From assembly GCF_019704135.1 (NCBI RefSeq), contig NZ_AP024355.1:3603034-3667033 (forward strand): a stretch of 64,000 nucleotides of DNA, in the 5' to 3' direction. Positions 17,232 to 27,430 of this stretch are shown here, piece by piece. Under the pieces are notes generated by a model. It made no database searches. It was not told the DNA's origin and was given only the letters and a program-made list of their open reading frames with translations. Made by a program: the position numbers and the translations under genes. Source of the stretch: Desulfuromonas versatilis (lineage in GTDB: Bacteria > Desulfobacterota > Desulfuromonadia > Desulfuromonadales > NIT-T3). Every line of letters starts with the position of its first letter. The stretch's first letter is position 1.

Positions 17232-17278
17232 CGAAAAACAGAAACGCCCCCCGAGTGCGGGGGGCGTTTCTGTTTTCG
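17232..17278. terminator. Strong bidirectional terminator between the SH3b gene and ssb
   Basis: A near-perfect stem of about 20 bp (arms roughly 17232-17253 and 17258-17278, core CGCCCCCCG/CGGGGGGCG) ends in T-rich sequence on both strands. It serves two convergent genes. Confidence 0.88.
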
Positions 17279-17304
17279 TTTTCGGGTGATCGTACTGCCG
17301 CGTC

Positions 17305-17817
17305 TCAGAACGGAATATCGTCGTCCGGGTTGAACGGCGGCTCTTCGTAGTCGTTGCGGCTGGGCTCGGAGCGCTGCTGCTGAGGGCGCTGCCCCTGGCC
17401 GCCACCCTGGCCGCCTTGACCGCCACCGTAGCCGCCCTGGCGGGACTCGCCGCCGCGCTGATAGTTGTTGTTGCCGCCGCCCTCTTCGCCGGCGCGACCG
17501 AGCATCTGCATCTGGTCGGCGACGATTTCGGTAGTGTAGCGCTTGTTGCCGTCGCGGTCGTCGTAGGAGCGGGTCTGGATCTTGCCCTCGATGTAGACCT
17601 GCTTGCCCTTGTGCAGGTACTTGCCGCAGATTTCCGCCAGCTGGCGCCAGGCGACGATATTGTGCCACTCGGTCTTGTCCACCCACTCGCCGTTGCGATC
17701 CTTGTAGCGCTCGGAGGTGGCCAGTGAAAATGTGGCCACGGCGGCGCCGGAGGGGGTGTAGCGCAGTTCGGGGTCTTTGCCGAGATTTCCTACCAGAATT
17801 ACCTTGTTGACCGACAT
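17305..17817 (-). CDS. ssb: Single-stranded DNA-binding protein
   Basis: Binds single-stranded DNA in replication, recombination and repair. The 170-residue protein has an OB fold at about 1-105 ([21 protein letters not shown] at the start and the [20 protein letters not shown] segment), a glycine/glutamine-rich disordered linker, and the acidic DDDIPF tip that recruits partner proteins. The frame extends upstream to 17934, but the ATG at 17817 begins the conserved OB fold, has GGGAGG upstream and lies just after a good promoter. Convergent with the SH3b gene. Confidence 0.95.
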   Translation of the reverse strand: MSVNKVILVGNLGKDPELRYTPSGAAVATFSLATSERYKDRNGEWVDKTEWHNIVAWRQLAEICGKYLHKGKQVYIEGKIQTRSYDDRDGNKRYTTEIVADQMQMLGRAGEEGGGNNNYQRGGESRQGGYGGGQGGQGGGQGQRPQQQRSEPSRNDYEEPPFNPDDDIPF

Positions 17818-17849
17818 GGGGGTCGCCTCCCTTGCATAAATTGACCCCG

Positions 17850-17879
17850 AGTCTAACCTGAATCCTTCGGAACTGTAAA
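17850..17879 (-). promoter_or_regulatory. Promoter for ssb
   Basis: On the minus strand TTTACA (17874-17879) and TAGACT (17850-17855) are 18 nt apart, placing the start point about 25 nt before the ssb ATG. No LexA-type operator is evident beside it. Confidence 0.5.
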
Positions 17880-17919
17880 GCCCTTTCCCCCCGGCGGCCG
17901 GCGAGGCCGGCGAAAAGGT

Positions 17920-17948
17920 TTGACTCCCCCCCATGACTTCCGTAGACT
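17920..17948 (+). promoter_or_regulatory. Promoter for the acyltransferase gene
   Basis: TTGACT at 17920-17925 and TAGACT at 17943-17948 have a 17-nt spacer. This promoter diverges from that of ssb across about 40 nt. Confidence 0.55.
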
Positions 17949-17981
17949 AACTGTTTTCAACAGCTTGCGGAGAACTTGCGG

Positions 17982-18677
17982 ATGTTGCGCACGATTTTCT
18001 TCTTTGTCACCTTCATACCCTGGACCCTGTTCGTCATTTTCACCGGCGTGCCCCTCTCCTTTCTCAGCCCCGACTACCTGCACAACTACGCCAGGTTCTG
18101 GGCGCAAGTCGGGCTGCGCCTGGCCGGGGTGCGGCTCAGCGCCGAGGGGCAGCAGCACCTGCAGCAGGGGCAGCCGGTGATCTACATGCCCAACCACCAG
18201 AGCAACTTCGACATCCTGGCGCTGTTCGCCAGCCTGCCCGGGCAGTTCCGCTGGCTGGCCAAGGAGGAGCTGTTCCGGATCCCGCTCTTCGGCTTCGCCA
18301 TGCGCCGCAGCGGCTACATCCCCATCGACCGTTCCGACCGCAAGAAATCGATGCTGAGCATGAAGGAGGCCGCCCGGCGCATCAGCGAGGGGGCCTCGGT
18401 GATCGTCTTCCCCGAAGGGACCCGCTCCATGGACGGCAAGCTGCTGCCGTTCAAGAAGGGCGGCTTCATGCTCGCCTTGCAGGCGGGGGTGCCGGTGGTG
18501 CCGGTGGCCATCACCGGCAGCCGCGACATCAACCCCAAGCACAGCCGCTGGATCCAGGGCGGCCATATCCAGGTGCGGATCTTCCCCCCGGTAGCCGCGG
18601 GCCAGCAGGCCGCCGCCGATCGCGATGCCTTCATGGAGGCGGTGCGCCACCCCATCGCCACGGCGGTGGGGGAATAA
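17982..18677 (+). CDS. plsC: 1-acyl-sn-glycerol-3-phosphate acyltransferase
   Basis: Transfers an acyl group to lysophosphatidic acid, giving phosphatidic acid for membrane phospholipids. The 231-residue protein has an N-terminal membrane-anchoring helix (about 2-22), the catalytic NHQSNFD motif (H-x4-D), the substrate-binding FPEGTRS motif, and the VPVVPVAITGS strand of the PlsC family. I start at the ATG at 17982, nine bases after GGAG, in preference to the TTG two codons earlier. The gene is followed by a heptad array and then RNase J. Confidence 0.92.
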   Translation: MLRTIFFFVTFIPWTLFVIFTGVPLSFLSPDYLHNYARFWAQVGLRLAGVRLSAEGQQHLQQGQPVIYMPNHQSNFDILALFASLPGQFRWLAKEELFRIPLFGFAMRRSGYIPIDRSDRKKSMLSMKEAARRISEGASVIVFPEGTRSMDGKLLPFKKGGFMLALQAGVPVVPVAITGSRDINPKHSRWIQGGHIQVRIFPPVAAGQQAAADRDAFMEAVRHPIATAVGE

Positions 18678-18680
18678 AAC

Positions 18681-18710
18681 AGGATCAAGGCCAAAGGAAA
18701 AAGGTTCAAG

Positions 18711-18715
<5 letters not shown>
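18681..18715. repeat. Heptad array AGGNNNA containing the RNase J start codon
   Basis: Five tandem 7-nt units of consensus AGGNNNA run without gap from 18681 to 18715. No inverted partner arm is seen. The GTG start of the next gene at 18711 lies inside the fifth unit, and the earlier AAGG units provide the purine-rich ribosome-binding sequence. Confidence 0.7.
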
Positions 18716-20414
<1,699 letters not shown>

Positions 20415-20417
20415 TAT

Positions 20418-20476
20418 AGGGGCAGACCTGTGTGTCTGCCCCACCGTGGGCGCACAAGCAGGTGCGCCCCTACCCC
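20418..20476. repeat. Double-hairpin intergenic repeat before uppP
   Basis: Two back-to-back palindromes occupy the gap: GGGGCAGAC pairs with GTCTGCCCC at about 20418-20442, and GGGCGCAC pairs with GTGCGCCC at about 20449-20471. The form GTAGGGGCGNACC... is an intergenic repeat style that I have seen in many unrelated genomes. It replaces a normal leader for uppP. Confidence 0.6.
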
Positions 20477-20491
20477 CGAACAGGCATTATT

Positions 20492-21283
20492 ATGACCCTT
20501 CTCCAAGCGCTGTTCCTCGGCCTGCTTCAGGGCCTGACCGAGTTTCTCCCCGTTTCCTCCTCGGGACACCTGGCCATCGCCCAGCATTTCATGCCGGGCT
20601 TCGAACAGCCGGGGGTGCTGTTCGACGTAATGCTGCACGTCGGAACCATGGTCGCGGTGCTGCTTTATTTCCGCCGTGAAGTCGGCAACCTGCTGGTCTC
20701 CCCGTTTCGCAGAGACGAACAGGCCAGGCTCTACCGCCGGCTGCTGGCCCTGCTTGCCGCCGGTTCGGTCCCCACCGCGGTCATCGGCCTGACGTTCAAG
20801 GACTTTTTCGAGGGGCTGTTCCACAACCTGACGGTGGTCTCGCTGATGCTGCTGGTGACCGGGACCCTGCTGTTCCTTTCCGAGCGCTTCCGCCGCGACG
20901 GGCGCAAGCAGGATCAGCTCACTCTGAGCGACGCCCTGGTGGTCGGCACCGTGCAGGGTATGGCCATCGTCCCGGGGATTTCGCGCTCGGGCTCGACCAT
21001 CGCCGCGCTGCTGCTCAAGGGGGTGGACGGCGAGACCGCCGCCCGCTTCTCTTTTCTGCTCGCGTTGCCGGCGGTGTTCGGCGCCGCCCTGCTCTCGCTT
21101 CGCGACCTGCACGCGGTTGCCGATGGGCAGCTCCCCGTCTACCTGGCTGGAACGGGTATTGCATTTCTCGCAGGGCTGGCCTCCATCCACCTGCTGCTGG
21201 GGGTGATCCGGAAAAAGCGGCTGTTCACCTTCGCCCTGTACTGCTGGGCGGCGGGAAGCCTGTTTTTCTGTCTGTCGATGTGA
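20492..21283 (+). CDS. uppP: Undecaprenyl-diphosphatase UppP (BacA)
   Basis: Dephosphorylates undecaprenyl diphosphate to recycle the lipid carrier of peptidoglycan synthesis; also gives bacitracin tolerance. The 263-residue integral membrane protein has both family signatures: GLLQGLTEFLPVSSSGHL near the N-terminus with the catalytic glutamate and serines, and VPGISRSGSTIA in the middle. About eight hydrophobic segments are seen. The ATG at 20492 begins the conserved first helix; upstream sequence belongs to the double hairpin repeat and no strong ribosome binding site is visible. Confidence 0.93.
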   Translation: MTLLQALFLGLLQGLTEFLPVSSSGHLAIAQHFMPGFEQPGVLFDVMLHVGTMVAVLLYFRREVGNLLVSPFRRDEQARLYRRLLALLAAGSVPTAVIGLTFKDFFEGLFHNLTVVSLMLLVTGTLLFLSERFRRDGRKQDQLTLSDALVVGTVQGMAIVPGISRSGSTIAALLLKGVDGETAARFSFLLALPAVFGAALLSLRDLHAVADGQLPVYLAGTGIAFLAGLASIHLLLGVIRKKRLFTFALYCWAAGSLFFCLSM

Positions 21284-21292
21284 TAAAAAGGC

Positions 21293-21380
21293 GGGAAAAA
21301 GGAAAAAGGCACAAGGATAAAGGGCAAAACCAGAAGGGTGAGTCCTTTGTCCTCGGGCCTCGATCCTTTATCCTTAGAGG
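21293..21380. repeat. Inverted heptad arrays between uppP and ftsK
   Basis: The left arm (about 21293-21326) repeats a 7-nt unit NNAAAGG; the right arm (about 21343-21380) repeats CCTTTNT with variants. The arms are imperfect reverse complements and could form a hairpin in the RNA. The right arm ends in GAGG at 21377-21380, five bases before the ftsK ATG, so it also supplies the ribosome binding site. Confidence 0.7.
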
Positions 21381-21385
21381 TTTTC

Positions 21386-23683
21386 ATGGCTAAAGAACCG
21401 GCACCATTTCTGCGCGAACACATCAAAAAGGAGATCTGCGGGGTCTGCTGCCTGGCCCTGGGGATCTTCCTGCTGCTGTGCTTCGTCTCCTTCAACAACA
21501 GCGACCCCTCCTTCAACAACAACCTGCATCCCCAGGCCGTCAAGAACTTCGGCGGGGTGGTCGGAGCACACCTGGCCGACCTGCTGTTTCAGCTTTTCGG
21601 CCTGCCGGCCTATCTGCTGACCCTGGCCTTTCTGCTTTTCGCCTGGCGATTGCTCAAGTTCCGCGACGTCAAGATCCGCTTCTACAAGGTCGGCGCCTTC
21701 CTCATGCTGCTGGTCTCCCTCGACGGCCTGGTGGCGCTGCGCCTGCACAAGGTGCAACTGGGGTCGCAGACCATTAACGAAGCCGGCGGCGCCGTGGGGC
21801 GGCTGCTGGTCGACACCCTCTCGGCCTGGCTCAACCTGACCGGGGCGGCGATCTTCCTGAGCGTCTTCTTCCTGGTCTCGCTGATGCTGGTCGCCCGCTT
21901 CTCCATGGTGCTGTTCCTCGAGGGGGTGCTGGGGCGCTTCGGCGGCTTCCTCGAGCGGCGCCGCGAGGCCCACGCCGCGTTCAGGGCGCACCGCAAGGAA
22001 CAGAAGCAGAAGAAAAAGGAACTGGAGATTTCCGCCCCCATCATCATCCAGCCCGAACCCAGGCACCTGCCGGCGCCGCCCAAACCGGCCAAGAAGAAAA
22101 AAGGCAAGGAGAGCGAATCGCCCCAGGAGTCCTTCGAGTTTCTCGAGGTTTCGGGCAGCTACCACAAGCCGCCCACCACCCTGCTCGACCACGATGGTGA
22201 CCCGCCCAAGGCTGTGGACAAGGACAGCCTGATGATGAACGCCCGCATCCTCGAGAGCAAGCTCAAGGACTTTAACGTGGAAGGCGAGGTGGTCGAGGTC
22301 AAGCCCGGGCCGGTGGTCACCATGTACGAGTTCTCGCCGGCCCCGGGGGTCAAGGTCAACAAGATCGCCAACCTCTCCGACGACCTCTCCATGGCGCTTA
22401 AAGCCCTGTCGATCCGCATCGTCGCGCCGATCCCGGGGCGCGGCGTGGTCGGCATCGAGATCCCCAACAAGGACCGCGAAACGGTCTACCTGAAGGAGAT
22501 CATCGATTCGGAAGAGTTCCAGAAATCCGGCGGGCGGCTGCCCATGGCCCTGGGCCACGACATCTTCGGCCGCACCGTGGTCGCCGACCTGGTAAAAATG
22601 CCCCACCTGCTGGTGGCCGGCTCCACCGGCAGCGGCAAGTCGGTCTCCATCAACACCATGGTGCTCTCGCTGCTCTACCGCGCCACCCCCGAGGACGTGC
22701 GCATCATCATGGTCGACCCCAAGATGCTCGAGCTCTCCATCTACGAGGGGATCCCCCACCTGCTGCTGCCGGTGGTGACCAACCCGAAGAAGGCCGCCCT
22801 GGCGCTGAACTGGGCGGTGCGGGAGATGGAGCGGCGCTACAAGCTGATGAGCGACAAGGGCGTGCGCAACATCGACGGCTACAACAAGAAGATCGCCAAG
22901 GAAGAGAAGGAAAAGGAGAAGTTCAAGGCCGAGGGGAAGGTGCTGGTCGAGACCGTCGAGGCCGAGTTCGAGGAGGAGCTGCCGCCGGTGGAGATCGCCG
23001 AGGGCGAAGAGCTCGACCACGGCCACCTGCCCTACATCGTGGTCATCGTCGACGAGCTGGCCGACCTGATGATGGTCGCCGGCCGCGAGATCGAGGAATC
23101 CATCGCCCGCCTGGCGCAGATGGCCCGCGCCGCCGGCATCCACCTGATCCTGGCCACCCAGCGCCCGAGCGTCGACGTCATCACCGGCCTGATCAAGGCC
23201 AACTTCCCGACCCGGATCTCCTTCAAGGTCTTCTCGCGCACCGACTCGCGCACCATCCTCGACTCGATGGGCGCCGAGACCCTGCTCGGCATGGGCGACA
23301 TGCTCTACCTGCCGCCGGGAACCGGGGCGCTGCAGCGCGTGCACGGCGCCTTCGTCTCCGAGATCGAGGTGCAGCGGGTGGTCGACTTTCTCAAGAAGCA
23401 GGGCGAGCCCGAGTACGACAAGAGCATCCTCGAGGCCCCGCCCTCGGGCGACGGGGGGAGCGGCGACGAGGACGAGGAGTACGACGAGAAATGGGACGCG
23501 GCCCTGGCCCTGGTCGCCGAGACCCGGCAGGCCTCCATCTCCATGCTGCAGCGACGCCTGAGGCTGGGCTACAACCGCGCCGCGCGGATGATCGAGAAGA
23601 TGGAGCAGGAAGGGATCGTCGGCCCCTCCGACGGCACCAGCCGCCCCCGCGAGGTGTTCGTCAACAACATCCCGCAGCCCTGA
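21386..23683 (+). CDS. ftsK: DNA translocase FtsK
   Basis: Pumps chromosomal DNA through the division septum and coordinates dimer resolution. The 765-residue protein has four N-terminal transmembrane segments (about 20-190), a short charged linker, the RecA-like motor with Walker A GSTGSGKS and Walker B IVVIVDELADLMM, and a C-terminal gamma winged-helix domain that reads KOPS/SRS sites (QASISMLQRRLRLGYNRAARMIEKME). The linker is short compared with E. coli FtsK and like that of SpoIIIE. An insertion of charged residues (KIAKEEKEKEKFK...) sits inside the motor. The ATG at 21386 is preferred to the upstream in-frame extension, which is repeat sequence. Confidence 0.94.
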   Translation: MAKEPAPFLREHIKKEICGVCCLALGIFLLLCFVSFNNSDPSFNNNLHPQAVKNFGGVVGAHLADLLFQLFGLPAYLLTLAFLLFAWRLLKFRDVKIRFYKVGAFLMLLVSLDGLVALRLHKVQLGSQTINEAGGAVGRLLVDTLSAWLNLTGAAIFLSVFFLVSLMLVARFSMVLFLEGVLGRFGGFLERRREAHAAFRAHRKEQKQKKKELEISAPIIIQPEPRHLPAPPKPAKKKKGKESESPQESFEFLEVSGSYHKPPTTLLDHDGDPPKAVDKDSLMMNARILESKLKDFNVEGEVVEVKPGPVVTMYEFSPAPGVKVNKIANLSDDLSMALKALSIRIVAPIPGRGVVGIEIPNKDRETVYLKEIIDSEEFQKSGGRLPMALGHDIFGRTVVADLVKMPHLLVAGSTGSGKSVSINTMVLSLLYRATPEDVRIIMVDPKMLELSIYEGIPHLLLPVVTNPKKAALALNWAVREMERRYKLMSDKGVRNIDGYNKKIAKEEKEKEKFKAEGKVLVETVEAEFEEELPPVEIAEGEELDHGHLPYIVVIVDELADLMMVAGREIEESIARLAQMARAAGIHLILATQRPSVDVITGLIKANFPTRISFKVFSRTDSRTILDSMGAETLLGMGDMLYLPPGTGALQRVHGAFVSEIEVQRVVDFLKKQGEPEYDKSILEAPPSGDGGSGDEDEEYDEKWDAALALVAETRQASISMLQRRLRLGYNRAARMIEKMEQEGIVGPSDGTSRPREVFVNNIPQP

Positions 23684-23701
23684 AAAATCTTATTCACCGC
23701 G

Positions 23702-23749
23702 AAAAACGCCGAGAAGGCCTGATGAGGGATTTCTTGGCGTTTTTGTGTT
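23702..23749 (+). terminator. Intrinsic terminator after ftsK
   Basis: The arm at 23702-23715 (AAAAACGCCGAGAA) pairs with 23731-23744 (TTCTTGGCGTTTTT), and the stem is followed by GTGTTTT. Confidence 0.75.
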
Positions 23750-23782
23750 TTCGGGTAAAAGAAAAAACTTAAAGGCAATTGG

Positions 23783-23885
23783 CCACGGATCAAATCTGAT
23801 AAAATCTGACTTAAAAACAAAACCTTGAACCTTGGTTTTTGATTTAGTTCAGGCCTTATCAGATTTGATCAGACTTTATCCGTGG
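23783..23885. repeat. Long inverted repeat of AAATCTGAT-type decamers
   Basis: The left arm at 23783-23812 begins CCACGGAT and carries two 10-nt units of consensus NAAATCTGAN. The reverse complement of the right arm at 23856-23885 matches it at about 24 of 30 positions. A smaller AAAACC/GGTTTT palindrome lies in the centre. The GATAAAATCTGA word recurs near 27330. Confidence 0.75.
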
Positions 23886-23910
23886 CTAAATAGATTTTTC
23901 GGGGTTCCCC

Positions 23911-25596
23911 ATGAACCGCCTGCGCGACATTCTTAAACGCATCGACGGCAAGGGCTACAAGGCCTACAAGGACTTGACCGGCAGCTACGATTTCGGCGAG
24001 TTTCGGCTCGGCGTCGATCACGTGCAGGGCGACCCCTTCGCCGCCCCGTCGCGGATTTCGGTCTACGTCGCCGCCGCCCAGGCGGGCCTGCCGCCCGAAC
24101 TGTTCGCCACCCCTGTGCGCCGAATCGCCCTCGAGGATTTTCTCGGGCGGGCGGTGGCCGCCGCCATCCGCCAGTGCGTCCGGGGGCGGCGCGGCATCGG
24201 CAAGAGCGGCGAGATGGCCATCGCCACCAGCGGCCAGCAGGTGCTGGTGCGCAACGCGGTGCTGATCGCCGAGGGCGCCGTGGAAGCGCGGCTGACTCTG
24301 GGCCTGCCCGCCGCGGGGCGCACCATCCGCGGCCGCGACGCCGAGGAGATGCTGTTTCGCGAGCTGCCCGAGGTGGTGCGGCGGGCGCTGTTCTATCCCA
24401 GCCTCGATGCGGATAAGGCGCGCCGCCACGTCGAGTCGGTGGAGGACCAGCAGGCCCTGCGGGACCAACTGGCCAAGCAGGGGCTGGTCGCCTTCGTCGC
24501 CGACGGGGCGATCCTGCCGCGCCGCTCGGGGATCGATGACCGCCCCCTGCCGCAGGACGCAATCCCGTTTCGCGCACCCGAATCCCTGGCTCGCACCCTG
24601 GTTCTCCCCAATGCCGGGGAGGTGCGCGGCATGGCCATCCCCGCCGGGGTCACGCTGATCGTCGGCGGCGGCTTTCACGGCAAATCGACCCTGCTGCACG
24701 CCCTCGAGCGCGGGGTCTACGACCACATCCCCGGCGACGGCCGCGAACGGGTCGCCAGCGACCCGGCGGCGGTGAAGATCCGCGCCGAGGACGGCCGTTC
24801 GGTCTGGGACGTCAACATCAGCCCGTTCATCGACAACCTGCCGCTGGGTCGGGACACGGTGCGCTTTTCCACGGAAAACGCCAGCGGCTCCACTTCTCAG
24901 GCGGCCAATATCATGGAGGCGCTCGAATGCGGCGCCGGCGTGCTGCTCATCGACGAGGACACCTCGGCCACCAACTTCATGATCCGCGATGAGCGGATGC
25001 AGCAGCTGGTCACCAAGGACAAGGAACCGATCACCCCCCTGCTGCACCGGGTGCGCGAGCTCTATGACGAGCACGGCGTCTCCACGGTCATCGTCATGGG
25101 CGGCTCGGGCGATTATCTCGAGGTGGCCGACCGGGTCATCATGCTCGACAGCTACACCGTCCGCGAGGTCACCGCCGAGGCGCGGCGCATCGCCGGCGCC
25201 CCGCGGGTCAGGCCCGAAACCGCCGGGGCGCCGCCGCTCGACCTGCAGCCGCGCCGGGTGCCCACCGCCGCCATGCTCAACCCCGCCCGCGGCCGCCGGG
25301 AGGCGAAGATCGACACCCGCGGCCTCGACACCCTGCTCTACGGCGAGCACAATATCGACTTGGGCAACGTCGAACAGCTGGTGGATCTCGGCCAGGTGCG
25401 GGCCATCGGCCTGCTGATCAAGTTTTTCGCCGAAAACCAAGCTCAGGCGAGCACAACCCTGGCCGAGGGCCTGGCCAGCGCTCTGGCCGCGATCGAAGAG
25501 GGCGGACTGGACCTGCTCCCCCCCTGGAAAACCGGCGACCTCGCCCTGCCCCGGCTTTTCGAACTGGCGGCGGCGGTCAACCGCATCCGCCCCTGA
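23911..25596 (+). CDS. Predicted ABC-class ATPase (PF09818 family)
   Basis: A 561-residue protein of the ABC_ATPase family, soluble and without transporter domains. The Walker A motif is GGGFHGKST at about 252-260, a signature-like ENASGSTSQA lies at about 322-331, Walker B GVLLIDEDTSA at about 343-353 and a late ABC histidine-loop equivalent follows (VIVMGGSGDY). The function in bacteria is unknown; a trypanosome relative, MRB1590, is an RNA-editing-complex ATPase that binds RNA, so nucleic acid work is a reasonable guess. Followed closely by a GGCT-like gene; preceded by the long inverted repeat. No strong ribosome binding site. Confidence 0.85.
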   Translation: MNRLRDILKRIDGKGYKAYKDLTGSYDFGEFRLGVDHVQGDPFAAPSRISVYVAAAQAGLPPELFATPVRRIALEDFLGRAVAAAIRQCVRGRRGIGKSGEMAIATSGQQVLVRNAVLIAEGAVEARLTLGLPAAGRTIRGRDAEEMLFRELPEVVRRALFYPSLDADKARRHVESVEDQQALRDQLAKQGLVAFVADGAILPRRSGIDDRPLPQDAIPFRAPESLARTLVLPNAGEVRGMAIPAGVTLIVGGGFHGKSTLLHALERGVYDHIPGDGRERVASDPAAVKIRAEDGRSVWDVNISPFIDNLPLGRDTVRFSTENASGSTSQAANIMEALECGAGVLLIDEDTSATNFMIRDERMQQLVTKDKEPITPLLHRVRELYDEHGVSTVIVMGGSGDYLEVADRVIMLDSYTVREVTAEARRIAGAPRVRPETAGAPPLDLQPRRVPTAAMLNPARGRREAKIDTRGLDTLLYGEHNIDLGNVEQLVDLGQVRAIGLLIKFFAENQAQASTTLAEGLASALAAIEEGGLDLLPPWKTGDLALPRLFELAAAVNRIRP

Positions 25597-25603
25597 GGCA
25601 GCC

Positions 25604-26152
25604 ATGCATTACCTGGCCTACGGCTCGAACCTCCACCCCCTGCGCCTGCAGCGGCGCATCGGCGACTGCCGGCTGCTGGGCACCGTCGAACTTGCCCGGT
25701 GGGACCTGCGGTTCCACAAGCGGGGCCAGGACGGTTCGGGAAAGTGCAACCTGCTGTTCACCGGGGCCCCGGGCGACAAAGCCTGCTGCGCCCTGTACCG
25801 GATCGCCCCGGAGATGAAAAAAACGCTGGACTTTTTTGAAGGGCTGGGTAAAGGGTACGAGACGGGGACTTTTCACCTCGAATTTAAGGGACAACCCATC
25901 GAGGCCTTTACCTACCTGGCGATGGATGGCTACGTCAACGCCTCGCTGCGCCCCTTCGACTGGTACCTTGAGCTGGTGCTGCTGGGGATGGAGTACTGCG
26001 CTTTTCAGTCTGACTACACCGAACGGTTCGCGGGGATCGAAACCATCGCGGACCACGATCTGGTGCGGGTGAAGGAGCACCGGAAACTTTTGCAGCAGAT
26101 CAAGGAATTCAACAAGAATTCATCCCCGAATCTTCTCCCGGATGGGCTCTGA
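25604..26152 (+). CDS. Gamma-glutamylcyclotransferase-like protein
   Basis: A 182-residue protein of the GGCT/AIG2-like superfamily. The family-defining YLAYGSNLHPLRL loop is at about 3-15 and the acidic catalytic residue is probably the glutamate of FFEGLGKGY near residue 78-86. Known members cyclise gamma-glutamyl dipeptides to 5-oxoproline or act on gamma-glutamyl amines; the substrate here is unknown. It starts 7 nt after the ABC-class ATPase stop with a GAGGC ribosome binding site, so the two genes form an operon. Confidence 0.82.
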   Translation: MHYLAYGSNLHPLRLQRRIGDCRLLGTVELARWDLRFHKRGQDGSGKCNLLFTGAPGDKACCALYRIAPEMKKTLDFFEGLGKGYETGTFHLEFKGQPIEAFTYLAMDGYVNASLRPFDWYLELVLLGMEYCAFQSDYTERFAGIETIADHDLVRVKEHRKLLQQIKEFNKNSSPNLLPDGL

Positions 26153-26184
26153 GCAGGGGGGCACTGCCGGGAACAGAATCTCAC

Positions 26185-26249
26185 CACGAAGAGCACGAAG
26201 AAAAACAACCTCTAAATTTTTCCATGTCCTTCTTCGTGCCCTTCGTGTC
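26185..26249. repeat. Inverted nonamer array CACGAAGNN / CTTCGTGNN
   Basis: Two 9-nt units CACGAAGNN (26185-26202) face two units CTTCGTGNN (26232-26249) across a 29-nt AT-rich centre. It is the same family as the array at 59322-59394. Confidence 0.75.
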
Positions 26250-26410
26250 CTTCAGCGAGCCAAGCGAGCGGGTGGTGAAACCAGGCTCCCAAGAGACTTA
26301 TTGCCTGTGTGCGATGGCCGAAATTGGTTGGCCGAGCTCTCCCGAAACCTCTATCTCTAGCCCATCTTACCTGTTGAGCTAGGCTCACTTGCCATGCAAA
26401 GGAGGTATCC

Positions 26411-27178
26411 ATGACCACGAAAAAGACCGTTTTCATCACCGGCGCCTCGGCCGGGTTCGGCGCGGCCTGCGCCCGGGCTTTCGCCGGGCAGGGGCACAAG
26501 CTGGTGCTGGCCGCCCGCCGCGAGGAGGCCCTGCGGGAGCTGGCCGCGGAGCTGGGCAAAAAATGCCAGGTCCACACCCTGCGTCTCGACGTGCGCGACC
26601 GCCGGGCGGTGCAGGCGGCGGTGCAGGGACTGCCGGAGGACTTTAGCGAGGTCGACGTGCTGATCAACAACGCCGGTCTGGCCCTGGGCCTGGAGCCGGC
26701 CCACCAAGTCAACCTCGACGACTGGGAGGTGATGGTCGACACCAACATCAAGGGGCTCATGTACTGCACCCGCCTGCTGCTCCCCGGCATGGTGGAGCGC
26801 AACCGCGGCCACATCGTCAACATCGGCTCCACCGCCGGCTCCTGGCCCTATCCCGGCGGCAACGCCTACGGCGCCACCAAGGCCTTCGTCGAGCAGTTCT
26901 CGCGCAATCTGCGCACCGACCTGCTCGGCAAGCGGGTGCGGGTGAGCTGCATCGCCCCGGGGATGGCCGAGACCGAGTTCTCCAAGGTCCGCTTCAAGGG
27001 GGACGAGCAGAAGGCCGCCGGGGTCTACGCCGACACCGAACCGCTGAGCGCCGAGGACCTGGCGGGAATCATCCTCTGGGTGACCAGCCTGCCGCCCCAC
27101 GTCAACATCAACACCCTGGAGGTCATGTCGGTTTTCCAGAGCTGGGGCCCGCTCGCGGTGCATCGTCAAAGAGAATAG
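26411..27178 (+). CDS. Short-chain dehydrogenase/reductase (YdfG-like)
   Basis: A 255-residue classical SDR. The NADP-binding TGASAGFGAAC motif is at about 11-21, with a following arginine (AARRE) that favours NADPH; NNAG is at about 90, and the catalytic Ser-Tyr-Lys set is in NIGSTAGSWPYPGGNAYGATK. Overall sequence resembles YdfG, the NADP-dependent 3-hydroxy acid (serine/allo-threonine) dehydrogenase. AAGGAGGT stands 7 nt before the ATG, an excellent ribosome binding site. It is flanked by repeat-bearing gaps on both sides and seems monocistronic. Confidence 0.88.
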   Translation: MTTKKTVFITGASAGFGAACARAFAGQGHKLVLAARREEALRELAAELGKKCQVHTLRLDVRDRRAVQAAVQGLPEDFSEVDVLINNAGLALGLEPAHQVNLDDWEVMVDTNIKGLMYCTRLLLPGMVERNRGHIVNIGSTAGSWPYPGGNAYGATKAFVEQFSRNLRTDLLGKRVRVSCIAPGMAETEFSKVRFKGDEQKAAGVYADTEPLSAEDLAGIILWVTSLPPHVNINTLEVMSVFQSWGPLAVHRQRE

Positions 27179-27430
27179 CCATTCCCGCAATTTACGTTGA
27201 CCTTTCCGAAGCAAGGCCGGTAGTATTCACCCATGCCGCATTCGCAGCGGGCACCGCAATGCGTTTCGCAAAAAAAGCCGGGTCAAAGGCAATGGAGCAC
27301 GGAGCAGATCTGAAAAGGCGGGATAAAATCTGAGTTTCAGGCGAAGGCTGAATATTCTCACTCAATTCGCCTTCAAGGGCTGTTTTCAGGTTGCGAACAG
27401 GTTGCTTTAAAAAATTCAAAGGGGAGATGA
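27179..27430. other. 252-nt gap with promoter and repeat fragments
   Basis: This stretch holds the promoter described at 27197-27226 and, around 27318-27340, a GATAAAATCTGA word related to the inverted repeat after ftsK. An AAGGCGAA/TTCGCCTT inverted pair occurs at about 27341-27381. No coding sequence is seen. Confidence 0.4.
27197..27226 (+). promoter_or_regulatory. Promoter for the small membrane protein cluster
   Basis: TTGACC at 27197-27202 and TAGTAT at 27221-27226 are 18 nt apart and precede the 98-residue membrane protein gene by about 200 nt. Confidence 0.4.

Noticed and set aside
20418-20476. An intrinsic terminator after RNase J
   Set aside because: The double hairpins have no T tract and resemble a dispersed intergenic repeat more than a terminator.
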